Below, one piece after another: positions 26,227 through 34,683 of a stretch of 63,001 nt of DNA (positions are counted from its first letter, which is position 1; each line of letters opens with the position of its first letter). The stretch comes from CAMENZ01 sp041854955. GTDB taxonomy: Bacteria > Bacillota > Clostridia > Peptostreptococcales > Anaerovoracaceae. Position numbers and translations under genes: made by a program. Below the pieces are notes generated by a model. The model had not been told where the DNA came from, made no database searches, and worked only from the letters and a program-made list of their open reading frames with translations. Where the stretch lies: assembly GCA_041854955.1 (NCBI GenBank), contig JBHADF010000022.1:1-63001 (forward strand), given 5' to 3'.

Positions 26227-26973
26227 GTGGACGAATACAAGAACGTGACCAAACAGAAGGTTACTGTCGATAGATCCCCTGAGGGTCCCGTCACCAAGGT
26301 GAATCCGGTGCTGGACAGGGAGGACAGGCCCGGTAAGCCTGAAAAATCAACAAATGTCATAGGAAAATTGAATTATGTTTTGTTAGGCATTTGGGTATGT
26401 GCTACACTTTGGTGTATGATCAAAGTGAAAACCGATTACAGGTTCCTCTATTTCTTGGGGATAAGTGCTATAGTTGTGGTGTTGATGTACCTTGTTAATC
26501 GCTTGCAAAAACGAAAAAAGGAAACGGAAAAAACAGAAGAGCCCATGGTGGATGATACGGCGGCCAAGATTAAGAACATCAAAAGAGAGATGGACAAAAG
26601 GCTGAAATCCGTCAAGAATGGGGGCTTGCAGAATACTCTGGTCAGCATTACCATAACTCTTGATAGAATATCCACAGAAGTGGACAAGGACCCCAAGGAT
26701 AGGAAAAAGGTCAGAAAGCTGGCCAACTATTACGGCGATATGATGCTACAGCTCATAGACAAATATATAATGTTTCAAAATCAGACTGAATCCGGAGAAA
26801 ATGTGGAAGTTTCCATGAGGAAAATCGAAGAAGGTCTTTCCGGCGCCGACACGGCTCTTAAGAAAACCCTTAACGACCTTTTTGCCGATGATGCCATGGA
26901 GGTAAGTGCCGACATTAGTGTTCTGGAGCAGCTGATGAATATAGAAGGAAATAACATAAGTGAGGAGAAATAG
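26227..26973 (+). CDS. xpaC: XpaC-family protein (5-bromo-4-chloroindolyl phosphate hydrolysis type)
   Basis: The 248-residue protein starts with GTG after AAAAGGAGGAAG. After a charged cytoplasmic N terminus (about 40 residues) come two membrane segments (about residues 45-62 and 73-90). A long helical, Lys/Asp-rich cytoplasmic domain with TLVSITITLDRISTEVDKDP follows. This matches the XpaC family, which is nearly always encoded next to TelA, as here (3 bp apart). A role in envelope stress or toxic-anion tolerance is inferred from TelA; the enzymatic name is historical. Confidence 0.8.
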   Translation: MDEYKNVTKQKVTVDRSPEGPVTKVNPVLDREDRPGKPEKSTNVIGKLNYVLLGIWVCATLWCMIKVKTDYRFLYFLGISAIVVVLMYLVNRLQKRKKETEKTEEPMVDDTAAKIKNIKREMDKRLKSVKNGGLQNTLVSITITLDRISTEVDKDPKDRKKVRKLANYYGDMMLQLIDKYIMFQNQTESGENVEVSMRKIEEGLSGADTALKKTLNDLFADDAMEVSADISVLEQLMNIEGNNISEEK

Positions 26974-26976
26974 GAT

Positions 26977-28137
26977 ATGACAGATAAGGAAATGAAAGTA
27001 GATGTGCCTGAAGTAGAAGCTGTTGAGGTTCCCACCTTGACCATAGGCGATGAAATCAAAGAAGAGGCAGAGGCCGCAGAGCAGGCCCTTCAAACCGTAG
27101 ATGTGGAAGCAAAGATTCAGCTGACACCGGAAGAGGAACAGGCCGTAACCGAGTTTGTGGGGAAAATAGACCTCCACAATACAAACCATATTTTACAGTA
27201 CGGTTCCGATGCGCAAAATAAGCTGGCGGAGTTTTCCGACACGGCTTTGGAAAGAGTCAGAACAAAAGACCTGGGCGATGTGGGAGATACTCTTGGATCT
27301 CTTGTTTCAGAGCTGAGGGGCTTCAATGCTTTAGAGGAAAAGAAAGGCCTGGCAAGATTTTTCAGCAAGGCCGTTGCTCCTATCGAGCAGATGAAAAATA
27401 AATACGCCAAGGCCAACAACAATGTGGTTAAGGTAGTTGATGTTTTAGAGGGCCACCAGGTTGCGCTGACCAGAGATATCGCTGTTCTTGACCAGCTTTT
27501 CAAGGCTAATTCCGACAACTTCAAGCAGCTTTCCATGTACATCGTAGCAGGAAAGAGAAAGCTGGAGGAAGAGAGAAATGTTACCCTGCCGGAGATGACA
27601 AAGCAGGCAGAGCTTACGGGAGCACCCGAGGATGCTCAGGCAGCCAAGGATTACGGCGAGCTGCTCAACCGCTTTGAAAAGAAGCTCCATGATTTGGACT
27701 TGACCAGAACCGTGTCCCTGCAGATGGCACCTCAGATCAGGATGGTTCAAAACAATGACACCCTTATGGTTGAGAAAATCCAGAGTGCTCTGGTAAACAC
27801 CATTCCTCTTTGGAAGAGCCAGATGGTGCTGGCCCTGGGCCTGGCCAACAGCGAAGAAGCTGTCAAGGCTCAAAGAGCCGTATCCGATGCCACCAATGAT
27901 CTGTTAAAGAAGAATGCGGAAGCTCTCAAGCAGACTACCGTAGGCGTGGCCAAAGAATCGGAGAGAGGTATAGTTGATATAGAGACTCTTCAGGAAACCA
28001 ACAGAAAGCTTATCGAGACCATCGACGAGGTACTGGTTATTCAGAAAGAAGGCCACGAAAAACGTCAGGCTGCCGAAGTGGAGCTGGCTAAAATCGAAGG
28101 CGAGCTGAAGGCTAAACTGCTGGAAACAAGAGGCTAA
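26977..28137 (+). CDS. telA: TelA-family toxic anion resistance protein
   Basis: The 386-residue soluble protein is almost entirely alpha-helical, with the TelA signatures YGSDAQNKLAEFSDTALE and VRTKDLGDVGDTLGSLVSELRGF in the N-terminal part and VSLQMAPQIRMVQNNDTLMVEKIQSALVNTIPLWKSQM in the middle. The name comes from tellurite resistance plasmids; chromosomal copies are linked to envelope stress. It is co-transcribed with xpaC and followed by a terminator. Confidence 0.92.
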   Translation: MTDKEMKVDVPEVEAVEVPTLTIGDEIKEEAEAAEQALQTVDVEAKIQLTPEEEQAVTEFVGKIDLHNTNHILQYGSDAQNKLAEFSDTALERVRTKDLGDVGDTLGSLVSELRGFNALEEKKGLARFFSKAVAPIEQMKNKYAKANNNVVKVVDVLEGHQVALTRDIAVLDQLFKANSDNFKQLSMYIVAGKRKLEEERNVTLPEMTKQAELTGAPEDAQAAKDYGELLNRFEKKLHDLDLTRTVSLQMAPQIRMVQNNDTLMVEKIQSALVNTIPLWKSQMVLALGLANSEEAVKAQRAVSDATNDLLKKNAEALKQTTVGVAKESERGIVDIETLQETNRKLIETIDEVLVIQKEGHEKRQAAEVELAKIEGELKAKLLETRG

Positions 28138-28157
28138 ACAAGACTTACATAAAATAG

Positions 28158-28188
28158 AAGGGGACTCAGTTGATTGATTCCCCTTTTA
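28158..28188 (+). terminator. Intrinsic terminator of xpaC-telA
   Basis: AAGGGGA (28158-28164) pairs with TCCCCTT (28179-28185), then a short T run. Confidence 0.7.
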
Positions 28189-28219
28189 GCTTGTCAAAAT
28201 TCAGCCCGAAAGACTTCCG

Positions 28220-28410
28220 TTGGTGCGGAATGGACTTGCAGTCAAAAAGTGCACCAATGAAATTGGTGCGGGAAGGGGCCGATTGCTCGAATCCGCACCA
28301 ATTTTTGATGATTTCATTGGTGTAAAAGTGGGCCTTTGCCTGATTCCGCACCAAAAACCCCTTAAAGTATTGGTGCGGATTTGTGGTTTCCGCCGGATGT
28401 GCACCAATGA
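28220..28410. repeat. Array of alternating inverted repeats with core TTGGTGCGGA
   Basis: Eight copies of a GGTGC/GCACC core alternate in orientation: forward at 28220, 28262, 28316 (TTGGTGT) and 28369, and reverse at 28251, 28292, 28344 and 28401. Each forward copy is followed by a reverse copy 28-32 bases later, giving four successive hairpins of ATTGGTGCGGA/TCCGCACCAAT type. Neighbouring copies can also pair the other way, such as GCACCAAT-GAA-ATTGGTGC. It lies between convergent telA and phzF. No open frame there has a ribosome site. Confidence 0.75.
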
Positions 28411-28434
28411 AGAAGCGGAGGCTTTACAACACAC

Positions 28435-28473
28435 TGTAAAAAGAAGGAAAGAGAGGCCGCAGCCTCTCTTTCC
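28435..28473 (-). terminator. Intrinsic terminator of phzF
   Basis: A perfect 12-bp stem (28446-28457 with 28462-28473, loop CGCA) is followed on the minus strand by a T-rich stretch (TTCTTTTT). It closes the minus-strand phzF gene. Confidence 0.75.
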
Positions 28474-28520
28474 TATAAAATAAACTGTTTCTAAAGCTCG
28501 AGCTAATAACCAACACCCTC

Positions 28521-29411
28521 CTACAGCCTTATATCTCCCTGAGCCAGTATGGCGGAGTCGCCGCCTACTCTGATTTTGCAGAGGTTTTCGCTGCCCGGGA
28601 GAGCTTCTATGCTGCTCAAAATGAGAGAGGGCCTGCCCATCTTTTCTCCTTGGATAAAGGTGCAGCTGTCTCCCCCCTTGACGAAGCCGTTGAGATAGCC
28701 ATAGTAGGTCAGGGCTCCGTTGGAGGTTCCCGTGGCGGCTTCCTCGTCTATATCGTAGAGGGGAGCGAAGTTTCTCACATGGCAGGTTGCGTCGTCTCCC
28801 TCCAAGGTAAAGGCGTGAACTCCTGTAACCTCATATCGCTCCGAAAGCTCCGACAAAGCTTTCATGTCTGGTTCCAAGGCCTCCAAATCCGCCAATGTAG
28901 CTACAGGCATCATTATGTCGGGAAGTCCTGTGGAGATGAGCTGAGGCTTCATGGTAACACCCTTGGATACCTGTTCTTCATAGTCGGAACCCATTACCTT
29001 GTAAAGCTCCGTCAGCTTACCTGCCTCCGAGATTTCCCGTATGAGCTGAGGAGCTGCCATATCCATGAGAACAAAGCCATCTTTTATCTCTATTTCCAAA
29101 TCTCCCGCCAGGGTATGATTTATATATTTTCCGCCGTCGCTAACTAAGCCTTCTGCTAAAAGGGCCTTAAAGGAGCCTACTGTGGCGTGGCCGCACAAAT
29201 CCACCTCAGCTGCGGGAGTGAAATACCTTATGTTGAAATGTCCGTCGCCTAAAACCTTGATAAAGGCCGTCTCCGAGTACCTCAGCTCTGCGGCTGTCTT
29301 TACGCATATTTCATCCGAAGGGAAATCTGCTCCCTCAGGTAGGATAACTACGCCGGCGGGGTTGCCTCCGAAGACTTCCGTAGTGAAAGCGTCTACTATA
29401 TAAAATTTCAT
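28521..29411 (-). CDS. PhzF-family isomerase/epimerase
   Basis: The 296-residue protein is a two-domain PhzF/diaminopimelate-epimerase-like fold, with YIVDAFTTEVFGGNPAGVV at the N terminus, the catalytic Glu47 (RYSETAFI) and the phosphate/substrate segments DLCGHATVGS and ATGTSNGALTYY. PhzF of phenazine synthesis is one member; most, like this orphan, have unknown substrates. No phenazine genes are present. AGGAGG lies before the ATG. It is monocistronic on the minus strand with its own terminator. Confidence 0.9.
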   Translation of the reverse strand: MKFYIVDAFTTEVFGGNPAGVVILPEGADFPSDEICVKTAAELRYSETAFIKVLGDGHFNIRYFTPAAEVDLCGHATVGSFKALLAEGLVSDGGKYINHTLAGDLEIEIKDGFVLMDMAAPQLIREISEAGKLTELYKVMGSDYEEQVSKGVTMKPQLISTGLPDIMMPVATLADLEALEPDMKALSELSERYEVTGVHAFTLEGDDATCHVRNFAPLYDIDEEAATGTSNGALTYYGYLNGFVKGGDSCTFIQGEKMGRPSLILSSIEALPGSENLCKIRVGGDSAILAQGDIRL

Positions 29412-29508
29412 TTTCTACCTCCTAAAATCTGATAACATTTAAAATTATTCGTCAAAGGCCACCGTATTTAGAGAAGCCTTCTTGTGATGACAGCATAACA
29501 CATAAGAC

Positions 29509-29538
29509 TTGAAAAAGCAAAGAGATATATGTTAGAAT
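29509..29538 (+). promoter_or_regulatory. Candidate sigma-A promoter of the J-like gene
   Basis: TTGAAA (29509-29514) and TAGAAT (29533-29538), spacer 18 bp, lie 57 bp before the ATG. Confidence 0.45.
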
Positions 29539-29594
29539 AACCGTGGAAAACTGTTCTCACATGTAAGATAGAAAGGGTTTTTGGTAGGGATAAA

Positions 29595-30422
29595 ATGGAT
29601 ATTAAGAATTGCTACAGGTTATTGGGTTTGAGGCCGGGAGCGCCTATGGATCAGGTGCACAAGGCCTATCAGGAAAGGGTGGAAAGGTTGAAGCTGTCCG
29701 ATTACAGCGATGACCCTGAATATGTGTCCTTGAAATTGGCTGAGCTTAGGAATGCCATGAATGCCATAACAGGAGGCAGGTTTACAGGACAGGTTAAGAC
29801 GGCGAAGACTTCTGCAGCTCGGTCGGTAAATGAAAACAGGGAGCAAGGGACTCCTGTGGATACCTTGACTGCCGTGGCCACCAAGGTGGCTGACAGAGCC
29901 AAAACAGCAACCCAACAAGAGGTAATCATCGGTTTTGCGGGACTGGTTTTCCTCATAATTCTTATGACCGGTATGATAGGCTCTTGCCGGTCAATGGGCT
30001 ACGATGACTCCTATGACTATTACCAAAGCGAAGCCTACGAGGAATTTCAGGAAAATATGGAAAAGATAGCTTCCCGAGCAGAAAGCTATGATTATATGGA
30101 TAATTTGGGAAAAACTGACCATTCCGCAAAGGTCGATTACGATGTGGGAGACAGCGATGTCTATGTGGAAAACGCAGAATTGGCCGATGCCTTGGGCATA
30201 GATGATCTGGAAGCCTTGATTACCGGATTGACCTCTGATGAGGACTTTTACTGGGTCGAAAGCGACTATGAAATATCCAAGGTGCTTATGGATTTTGTGA
30301 AGGCACCGGGTTATGAAACTGTGGCAGGGCATATTAATAAATATACCGGAGATCCCATAACCGACTACAGAGGATATATGCAGTACATAATAGCCGTAGT
30401 AGAGAGTGAGAACGAGAGATAA
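29595..30422 (+). CDS. J-domain-like membrane protein of unknown function
   Basis: The 275-residue protein begins with a DnaJ-like helical region (CYRLLGLRPGAPMDQVHKAYQERVERL, about residues 6-55), but the HPD tripeptide needed to stimulate DnaK is missing. A single membrane helix follows (about residues 116-134, ending in an RSMGYDDSYDYY stretch), then an acidic domain of about 130 residues. It is probably anchored with the J-like part in the cytoplasm. I do not recognise the C-terminal domain. It is followed 33 bp later by mtnA. Confidence 0.6.
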   Translation: MDIKNCYRLLGLRPGAPMDQVHKAYQERVERLKLSDYSDDPEYVSLKLAELRNAMNAITGGRFTGQVKTAKTSAARSVNENREQGTPVDTLTAVATKVADRAKTATQQEVIIGFAGLVFLIILMTGMIGSCRSMGYDDSYDYYQSEAYEEFQENMEKIASRAESYDYMDNLGKTDHSAKVDYDVGDSDVYVENAELADALGIDDLEALITGLTSDEDFYWVESDYEISKVLMDFVKAPGYETVAGHINKYTGDPITDYRGYMQYIIAVVESENER

Positions 30423-30455
30423 GACTATTACTCCGAAAAGAGAATTTTATAAAAT

Positions 30456-31499
30456 ATGAAAAAAATTGATTTGACCCCTCTCCGTTGGGAAAATGGAAAG
30501 CTGGTCCTCTTGGATCAGACCAAGCTTCCCGGAGAGGAAGCATACATAGAGATAGAGACTAAAGAGGATATAAGGGAAGCCATATACAGGCTAAAGGTTA
30601 GAGGGGCTCCTGCTATAGGTGTGGCGGCTGCCTACGGACTTTACGTTTCCGTGCGGGACCTCCAAGGAGATGCTCCTGACTTCAAAGAGCATGTAAAACA
30701 GGTGGCGGAATATATAAATGCTGCTCGCCCTACAGCCGTGAATCTTTCATGGGCCTTGGAGAGGTGCTTGCGAGCTTTGGAAAATGCTTCCGGGGCTGTA
30801 GAAGGCCTGAAGGAAGTCCTCCTTTACGAAGCTGAGCAGATAAGGAAAGAGGATGAAGAGGCCTGCTATGCCATGGGGCAGCTGGGACTCAGCCTGCTCA
30901 AGCCGGGCATGGGAATCTTGACCCATTGCAACGCGGGAACTATAGCCACGGCAAAATACGGCACCTGCCTGGCACCCATATATTTGGGAGAGGAGCAGGG
31001 CTATGACTTTAAGGTTTTTGCTGATGAAACAAGGCCTTTGCTTCAAGGGGCTCGCCTCACATCCTGGGAACTCAACCGAGCCGGAATCGACGTGACCTTG
31101 ATATGCGACAATATGGCGGCTTCTGTCATGAAAAAGGGCTGGATTGATGCTGTAGTGGTTGGCTGTGACAGAATGGCAGCCAACGGAGACGGAGCAAACA
31201 AGATAGGAACCTCCGCTGTGGCTATTTTAGCCAAGGAATACGGAATCCCCTTCTATATGTTCGTGCCCACGTCTACCATAGATATGGATACGGCTACGGG
31301 CGACGATATCCATATAGAACTGAGAGACGGTGAAGAAATCTATAAGATGTGGTATGAAAAGGATATGGCTCCTGAAGGAATTAAAACCTACAACCCTTCC
31401 TTCGATGTGACCGACCACAGATACATAACTGCTGTTATTACGGAGAAGGGCATAGTGAGGCCGCCCTTTGACCTTAACCTTAAAAAATTATTCGAATAA
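30456..31499 (+). CDS. mtnA: Methylthioribose-1-phosphate isomerase
   Basis: MtnA converts 5-methylthioribose-1-phosphate to methylthioribulose-1-phosphate in methionine salvage. The 347-residue protein shows RGAPAIGVAAAYGLYV, LTHCNAGTIATAKYGTCLAP (with the catalytic Cys) and VVVGCDRMAANGDGANKIGT (with the catalytic Asp), all family hallmarks. Other salvage genes are not adjacent; metK lies 24 kb away. It follows the J-like gene and precedes an EamA transporter by 21 bp. Confidence 0.93.
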   Translation: MKKIDLTPLRWENGKLVLLDQTKLPGEEAYIEIETKEDIREAIYRLKVRGAPAIGVAAAYGLYVSVRDLQGDAPDFKEHVKQVAEYINAARPTAVNLSWALERCLRALENASGAVEGLKEVLLYEAEQIRKEDEEACYAMGQLGLSLLKPGMGILTHCNAGTIATAKYGTCLAPIYLGEEQGYDFKVFADETRPLLQGARLTSWELNRAGIDVTLICDNMAASVMKKGWIDAVVVGCDRMAANGDGANKIGTSAVAILAKEYGIPFYMFVPTSTIDMDTATGDDIHIELRDGEEIYKMWYEKDMAPEGIKTYNPSFDVTDHRYITAVITEKGIVRPPFDLNLKKLFE

Positions 31500-31520
31500 A
31501 CAGATTGCGAGAAAATATTT

Positions 31521-32423
31521 ATGTCTGAACAACGAGGCTTTATAGCAAAATATGCCAAAGTATTTGTCGGTGTGGCTGTGCTCTGCGGAGCCATGTCCGG
31601 TTCCTTGGGAGCTCTGATATCGGCACCATCCATGGCCATAGGCTTTTGGAGACTGACCTTGGCACTGCCCTTTTTCCTCATACCGGTTTTCGCCAAAAAA
31701 GATATGAGGGAAAGCCTCTTTTCCATATCGCGGAAGAACCTTATTTGGTGTTTTTTGTCCGGCCTTTTTCTCTTCGGCCATTTTGCCGCATGGTTTACTG
31801 CCGTAAAGACCACCAATGTATCAAGTGCAGCGGTTTTGGCATCCCTCCACCCCTTGGTGGTTCTGCTCATAACCGTCTTCATATACAGAAAGAAGGTTTC
31901 CTGGAAATCCGTGGCTGCTATCGTTTTGGCTCTCATAGGAGGGGCTGTAATAATGGGGGCGGACTTGAGCACCTTTTCCGGAGGCTGCTTGGAAGGCAAT
32001 CTTTGGGCATTCTTGGGCGGCATGTTCATGGGTATATATTTTGCTATCGGTGGCAATGTGAGGAAAGAGGTTCACGGCAGTGTCTATGTATCTCTTGTAT
32101 TTTTTAGCTGCTGGATGTTCTTTGCCATAGGTGTACTGGCTACAGGAACTCCTATAGTGGGGTACCCTACCATGGATTTTGTACGCATAATAGCCATGAC
32201 CCTTATATGTCAGATAGGCTCCCATGCCGTTTGGAATCTTTGCTTGGGAAATGTGAGCTCTCTCTATGTTTCCACCTGGGAGGCGGGAGATCCGGTATTT
32301 TCTACGCTCATAGCCGTGGTTCTTGTAAAACAGATCCCATCATCTTTTGAAATTGTAGGCTGCGCCATAGTGGTGACGGCTCTCCTCCTGTATAATAAGT
32401 TTGAAAGGGAAAGCGATGTATAA
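31521..32423 (+). CDS. EamA/DMT-family transporter
   Basis: The 300-residue protein has ten membrane segments arranged as two EamA repeats (about residues 10-135 and 155-290), with the family's short polar loops. Substrate is unknown; DMT exporters often move amino acids or metabolites. It overlaps scpA by eight bases, although the two have no obvious shared function. Confidence 0.86.
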   Translation: MSEQRGFIAKYAKVFVGVAVLCGAMSGSLGALISAPSMAIGFWRLTLALPFFLIPVFAKKDMRESLFSISRKNLIWCFLSGLFLFGHFAAWFTAVKTTNVSSAAVLASLHPLVVLLITVFIYRKKVSWKSVAAIVLALIGGAVIMGADLSTFSGGCLEGNLWAFLGGMFMGIYFAIGGNVRKEVHGSVYVSLVFFSCWMFFAIGVLATGTPIVGYPTMDFVRIIAMTLICQIGSHAVWNLCLGNVSSLYVSTWEAGDPVFSTLIAVVLVKQIPSSFEIVGCAIVVTALLLYNKFERESDV

Positions 32424-33213
32424 AGTAAAGCTGCAATCCTTTGAGGGACCCTTCGACCTGTTGGTATATCTCATAGAAAATGCGGAAATGAGCATATATG
32501 ATATTCAGATAAGCCAGATAACAGGCCAATATTTAGATTATATAAAGGCCATGGAGGAGCAGGACATAGTAGTAACCCAGGACTTCATGGTGCTTGCAGC
32601 CTCTCTCATAGAGATAAAGTCCAAGATGATTTTGCCTCGAATAAATTCCGAGGACAGTACCTTTACAGAAGAAGATCCCAGGACGGAGCTTATGGAAAGG
32701 TTGTTGGAATATAAGCGGTTTAAGCTGGCTGGAGAGATTTTGCGGGAGAAAGAGGAAAGAGGACTTTTGGTGTTTGAAAAGCCTCAGGAGGATATCTCCG
32801 AATATCTGGACAATCCGGATGAATATTTGAGCCTTGATATCAAGTCCTTTGCAAAGGCCTTTAACCTGTTTATAGCAAAGAAACAAAAGGTGGAGGCGGT
32901 TAGAAAGCATTACACCAGAATAGAGAGAGAGCGGTCCACCATGGAAAGCCGAATAAGGTCTATATTGCACGCTGTAAGAGAAAGGCTGGAAAGGGTATTC
33001 AGCTTTAAGGAGCTCATACCAGACAGGAAAAACAGATACGATATAGTGGTTACCTTCATTTCTCTTTTGGAAATGGCCAAGGAGAGAGTTATAAAGGTGG
33101 AGCAGAATGCCACTTATGGAAACATACAGGTATCCGCCGGAGACAGAGTTGGAGAAGACAAGGTATTGGAAAAATACAAGGAGGGTGCAGAACCCGGGGA
33201 GGTATTACAGTAG
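32416..33213 (+). CDS. scpA: Segregation and condensation protein A
   Basis: ScpA is the kleisin that bridges the SMC heads in the chromosome condensin. The 265-residue protein opens with KLQSFEGPFDLLVYLIENAEMSIYDIQI, the conserved N-terminal kleisin motif, and ends in a winged-helix region (IVVTFISLLEMAKERVI). I use the ATG at 32416 after GAAAGGGA rather than a TTG at 32401. scpB follows directly. Confidence 0.94.
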   Translation: MYKVKLQSFEGPFDLLVYLIENAEMSIYDIQISQITGQYLDYIKAMEEQDIVVTQDFMVLAASLIEIKSKMILPRINSEDSTFTEEDPRTELMERLLEYKRFKLAGEILREKEERGLLVFEKPQEDISEYLDNPDEYLSLDIKSFAKAFNLFIAKKQKVEAVRKHYTRIERERSTMESRIRSILHAVRERLERVFSFKELIPDRKNRYDIVVTFISLLEMAKERVIKVEQNATYGNIQVSAGDRVGEDKVLEKYKEGAEPGEVLQ

Positions 33214-33807
33214 ATGGGAAGCAGAAAAATTATAAAATCGGCCTTGGAAACCATGATGTTCGTCTGGGGTCAACCCTTGGAGGCCAAGGCTGCCGCTGAT
33301 GTTTTGAACATTACCAAGCAGGAAGCTGTGGACTGCTTCAGAGAACTTAAAGAGGAATACCTCCAGGAAAACAGAGGCATAGTCGTACGAGAGATAAACG
33401 GCGCTTTCCAATTTGCCACTAAGGAGGAAAACGCCGAGTATGTGGAGAGATTGTGCACTCCCGTGAAAGCTAAAAAACTTTCCCAGTCGGCCTTGGAGGT
33501 GCTGGCCATCGTGGCCTACAGACAGCCTGTAACAAAGGGTGAAATAGAGGCTATCAGAGGAATAAAGTGTGACAGAGTTATGGAAGGCCTCATGTCCAAG
33601 GAGCTTGTAACCGCCGTAGGCCGTTCCAACGGCATAGGCAGACCGGTGCTCTACGGTACAACAGACACATTCCTAAAGAATTTCGGTTTTTCCTCAATTA
33701 AGGATTTGCCGGAAATAGAAGATATTGAAAGCGCAATAAACATAGATGTGGACGCTTTGGAGGAAGGCGATGGAGTGGCTGAAGGCCAGCTTTCCTTCGA
33801 GTTATAA
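33214..33807 (+). CDS. scpB: Segregation and condensation protein B
   Basis: ScpB is the tandem winged-helix partner of ScpA. The 197-residue sequence has both domains: MMFVWGQPLEAKAAADVLNI in the first and SQSALEVLAIVAYRQPVTKGEIEAIRGI with GRPVLYGTTDTFLKNFGF in the second, with an acidic C-terminal tail. The ATG follows the scpA stop immediately, so the pair is translationally coupled. Confidence 0.95.
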   Translation: MGSRKIIKSALETMMFVWGQPLEAKAAADVLNITKQEAVDCFRELKEEYLQENRGIVVREINGAFQFATKEENAEYVERLCTPVKAKKLSQSALEVLAIVAYRQPVTKGEIEAIRGIKCDRVMEGLMSKELVTAVGRSNGIGRPVLYGTTDTFLKNFGFSSIKDLPEIEDIESAINIDVDALEEGDGVAEGQLSFEL

Positions 33808-33831
33808 TTCCGTCTTAAAGAAAGGACAAAA

Positions 33832-34536
33832 ATGCGAATAAATAAATATATATCCCAGGCCGGTGTGGCCAGCAGGCGGCAGGCCGATAAGCTGGTGGAA
33901 AACGGAGCTGTGAAAATCAACGGCGCCGTAATGAGGGAACCGGGCTACGACGTTCAGGATGGCGACAGAGTTGAAATAAATGGCAGGCCCATAGGCTCCA
34001 TGGAAAAAAAGGAATATGTTTTGGTCAATAAACCTCTTGGGGTTATTACATCCGCCAAGGACGAGCAGGACAGGCCTACGGTTATGGAGCTGGTGAAGGA
34101 CATCGATGCCAGGCTGTTTCCTGTGGGAAGACTGGATTTTAACACATCGGGAGCCCTGCTCATGACCAATGACGGGGATATTGCCTATCGCCTAGCCCAT
34201 CCGAGGCATCAGGTATATAAGACCTATATAGCCAGAGTGTCGGGAGTGGTTTCCAAGGAAAAGCTTTGGGAGCTGAGAAAAGGCGTAGATATAGGCGGCT
34301 ATAAAACCCTGCCTGCTCGCGTCAGCATAGTGAAGGGCACGAAAAACTCCACCATACTGGAGATTTCCATAAGCGAGGGAAAAAACAGACAGGTGAGAAA
34401 GATGTGCAAGGCCGTGGGTAATCCTGTTCAGGATTTGGAAAGGGTGGCCATAGGTGAAATAAGGCTGGGCCATCTGCAGACGGGCCACTACAGAAAGCTG
34501 ACGGCCAAGGAGCTGGAGTTTTTGAAGGGCCTTTAA
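33832..34536 (+). CDS. rluB: rRNA pseudouridine synthase (RluB/RsuA family)
   Basis: The 234-residue enzyme has an N-terminal S4 RNA-binding domain (RINKYISQAGVASRRQADKLV, residues 2-60) and a catalytic domain with the active Asp in GRLDFNTSGALLMTNDG. In Firmicutes this gene typically follows scpAB, as here. The likely target is a 23S rRNA uridine (position 2605 in E. coli RluB), assigned by family and context. Confidence 0.92.
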   Translation: MRINKYISQAGVASRRQADKLVENGAVKINGAVMREPGYDVQDGDRVEINGRPIGSMEKKEYVLVNKPLGVITSAKDEQDRPTVMELVKDIDARLFPVGRLDFNTSGALLMTNDGDIAYRLAHPRHQVYKTYIARVSGVVSKEKLWELRKGVDIGGYKTLPARVSIVKGTKNSTILEISISEGKNRQVRKMCKAVGNPVQDLERVAIGEIRLGHLQTGHYRKLTAKELEFLKGL

Positions 34537-34578
34537 ATTCGGTAAACAAACAATAGAAGAAAAATGTTGTTCACCATG

Positions 34579-34606
34579 GGAGGGAAATACTAGCCCTCCT
34601 TTTTTA
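34579..34606 (+). terminator. Intrinsic terminator of the scpA-scpB-rluB run
   Basis: GGAGGG (34579-34584) pairs with CCCTCC (34594-34599), followed by seven T. Confidence 0.85.
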
Positions 34607-34627
34607 ATAAAATTTTATAAAATCATC

Positions 34628-34656
34628 TTGACGAATTGATATCAAAATGATATCAT
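34628..34656 (+). promoter_or_regulatory. Promoter with two TGATATCA operator copies, SPFH operon
   Basis: TTGACG (34628-34633) and TATCAT (34651-34656) are exactly 17 bp apart. Two identical palindromes TGATATCA at 34637-34644 and 34648-34655 fill the spacer and reach into the -10, with 11 bp between their starts (about one helical turn). That spacing suits a ribbon-helix-helix repressor such as the one encoded second in this operon at 35734; autoregulation is inference. Confidence 0.6.
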
Positions 34657-34683
34657 TAAGATACCAAGAAAGGGGGCATATAT

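Noticed and set aside
31388..32056. 222-codon minus-strand frame
   Set aside because: It is antisense to mtnA and the EamA gene, with no start signals.
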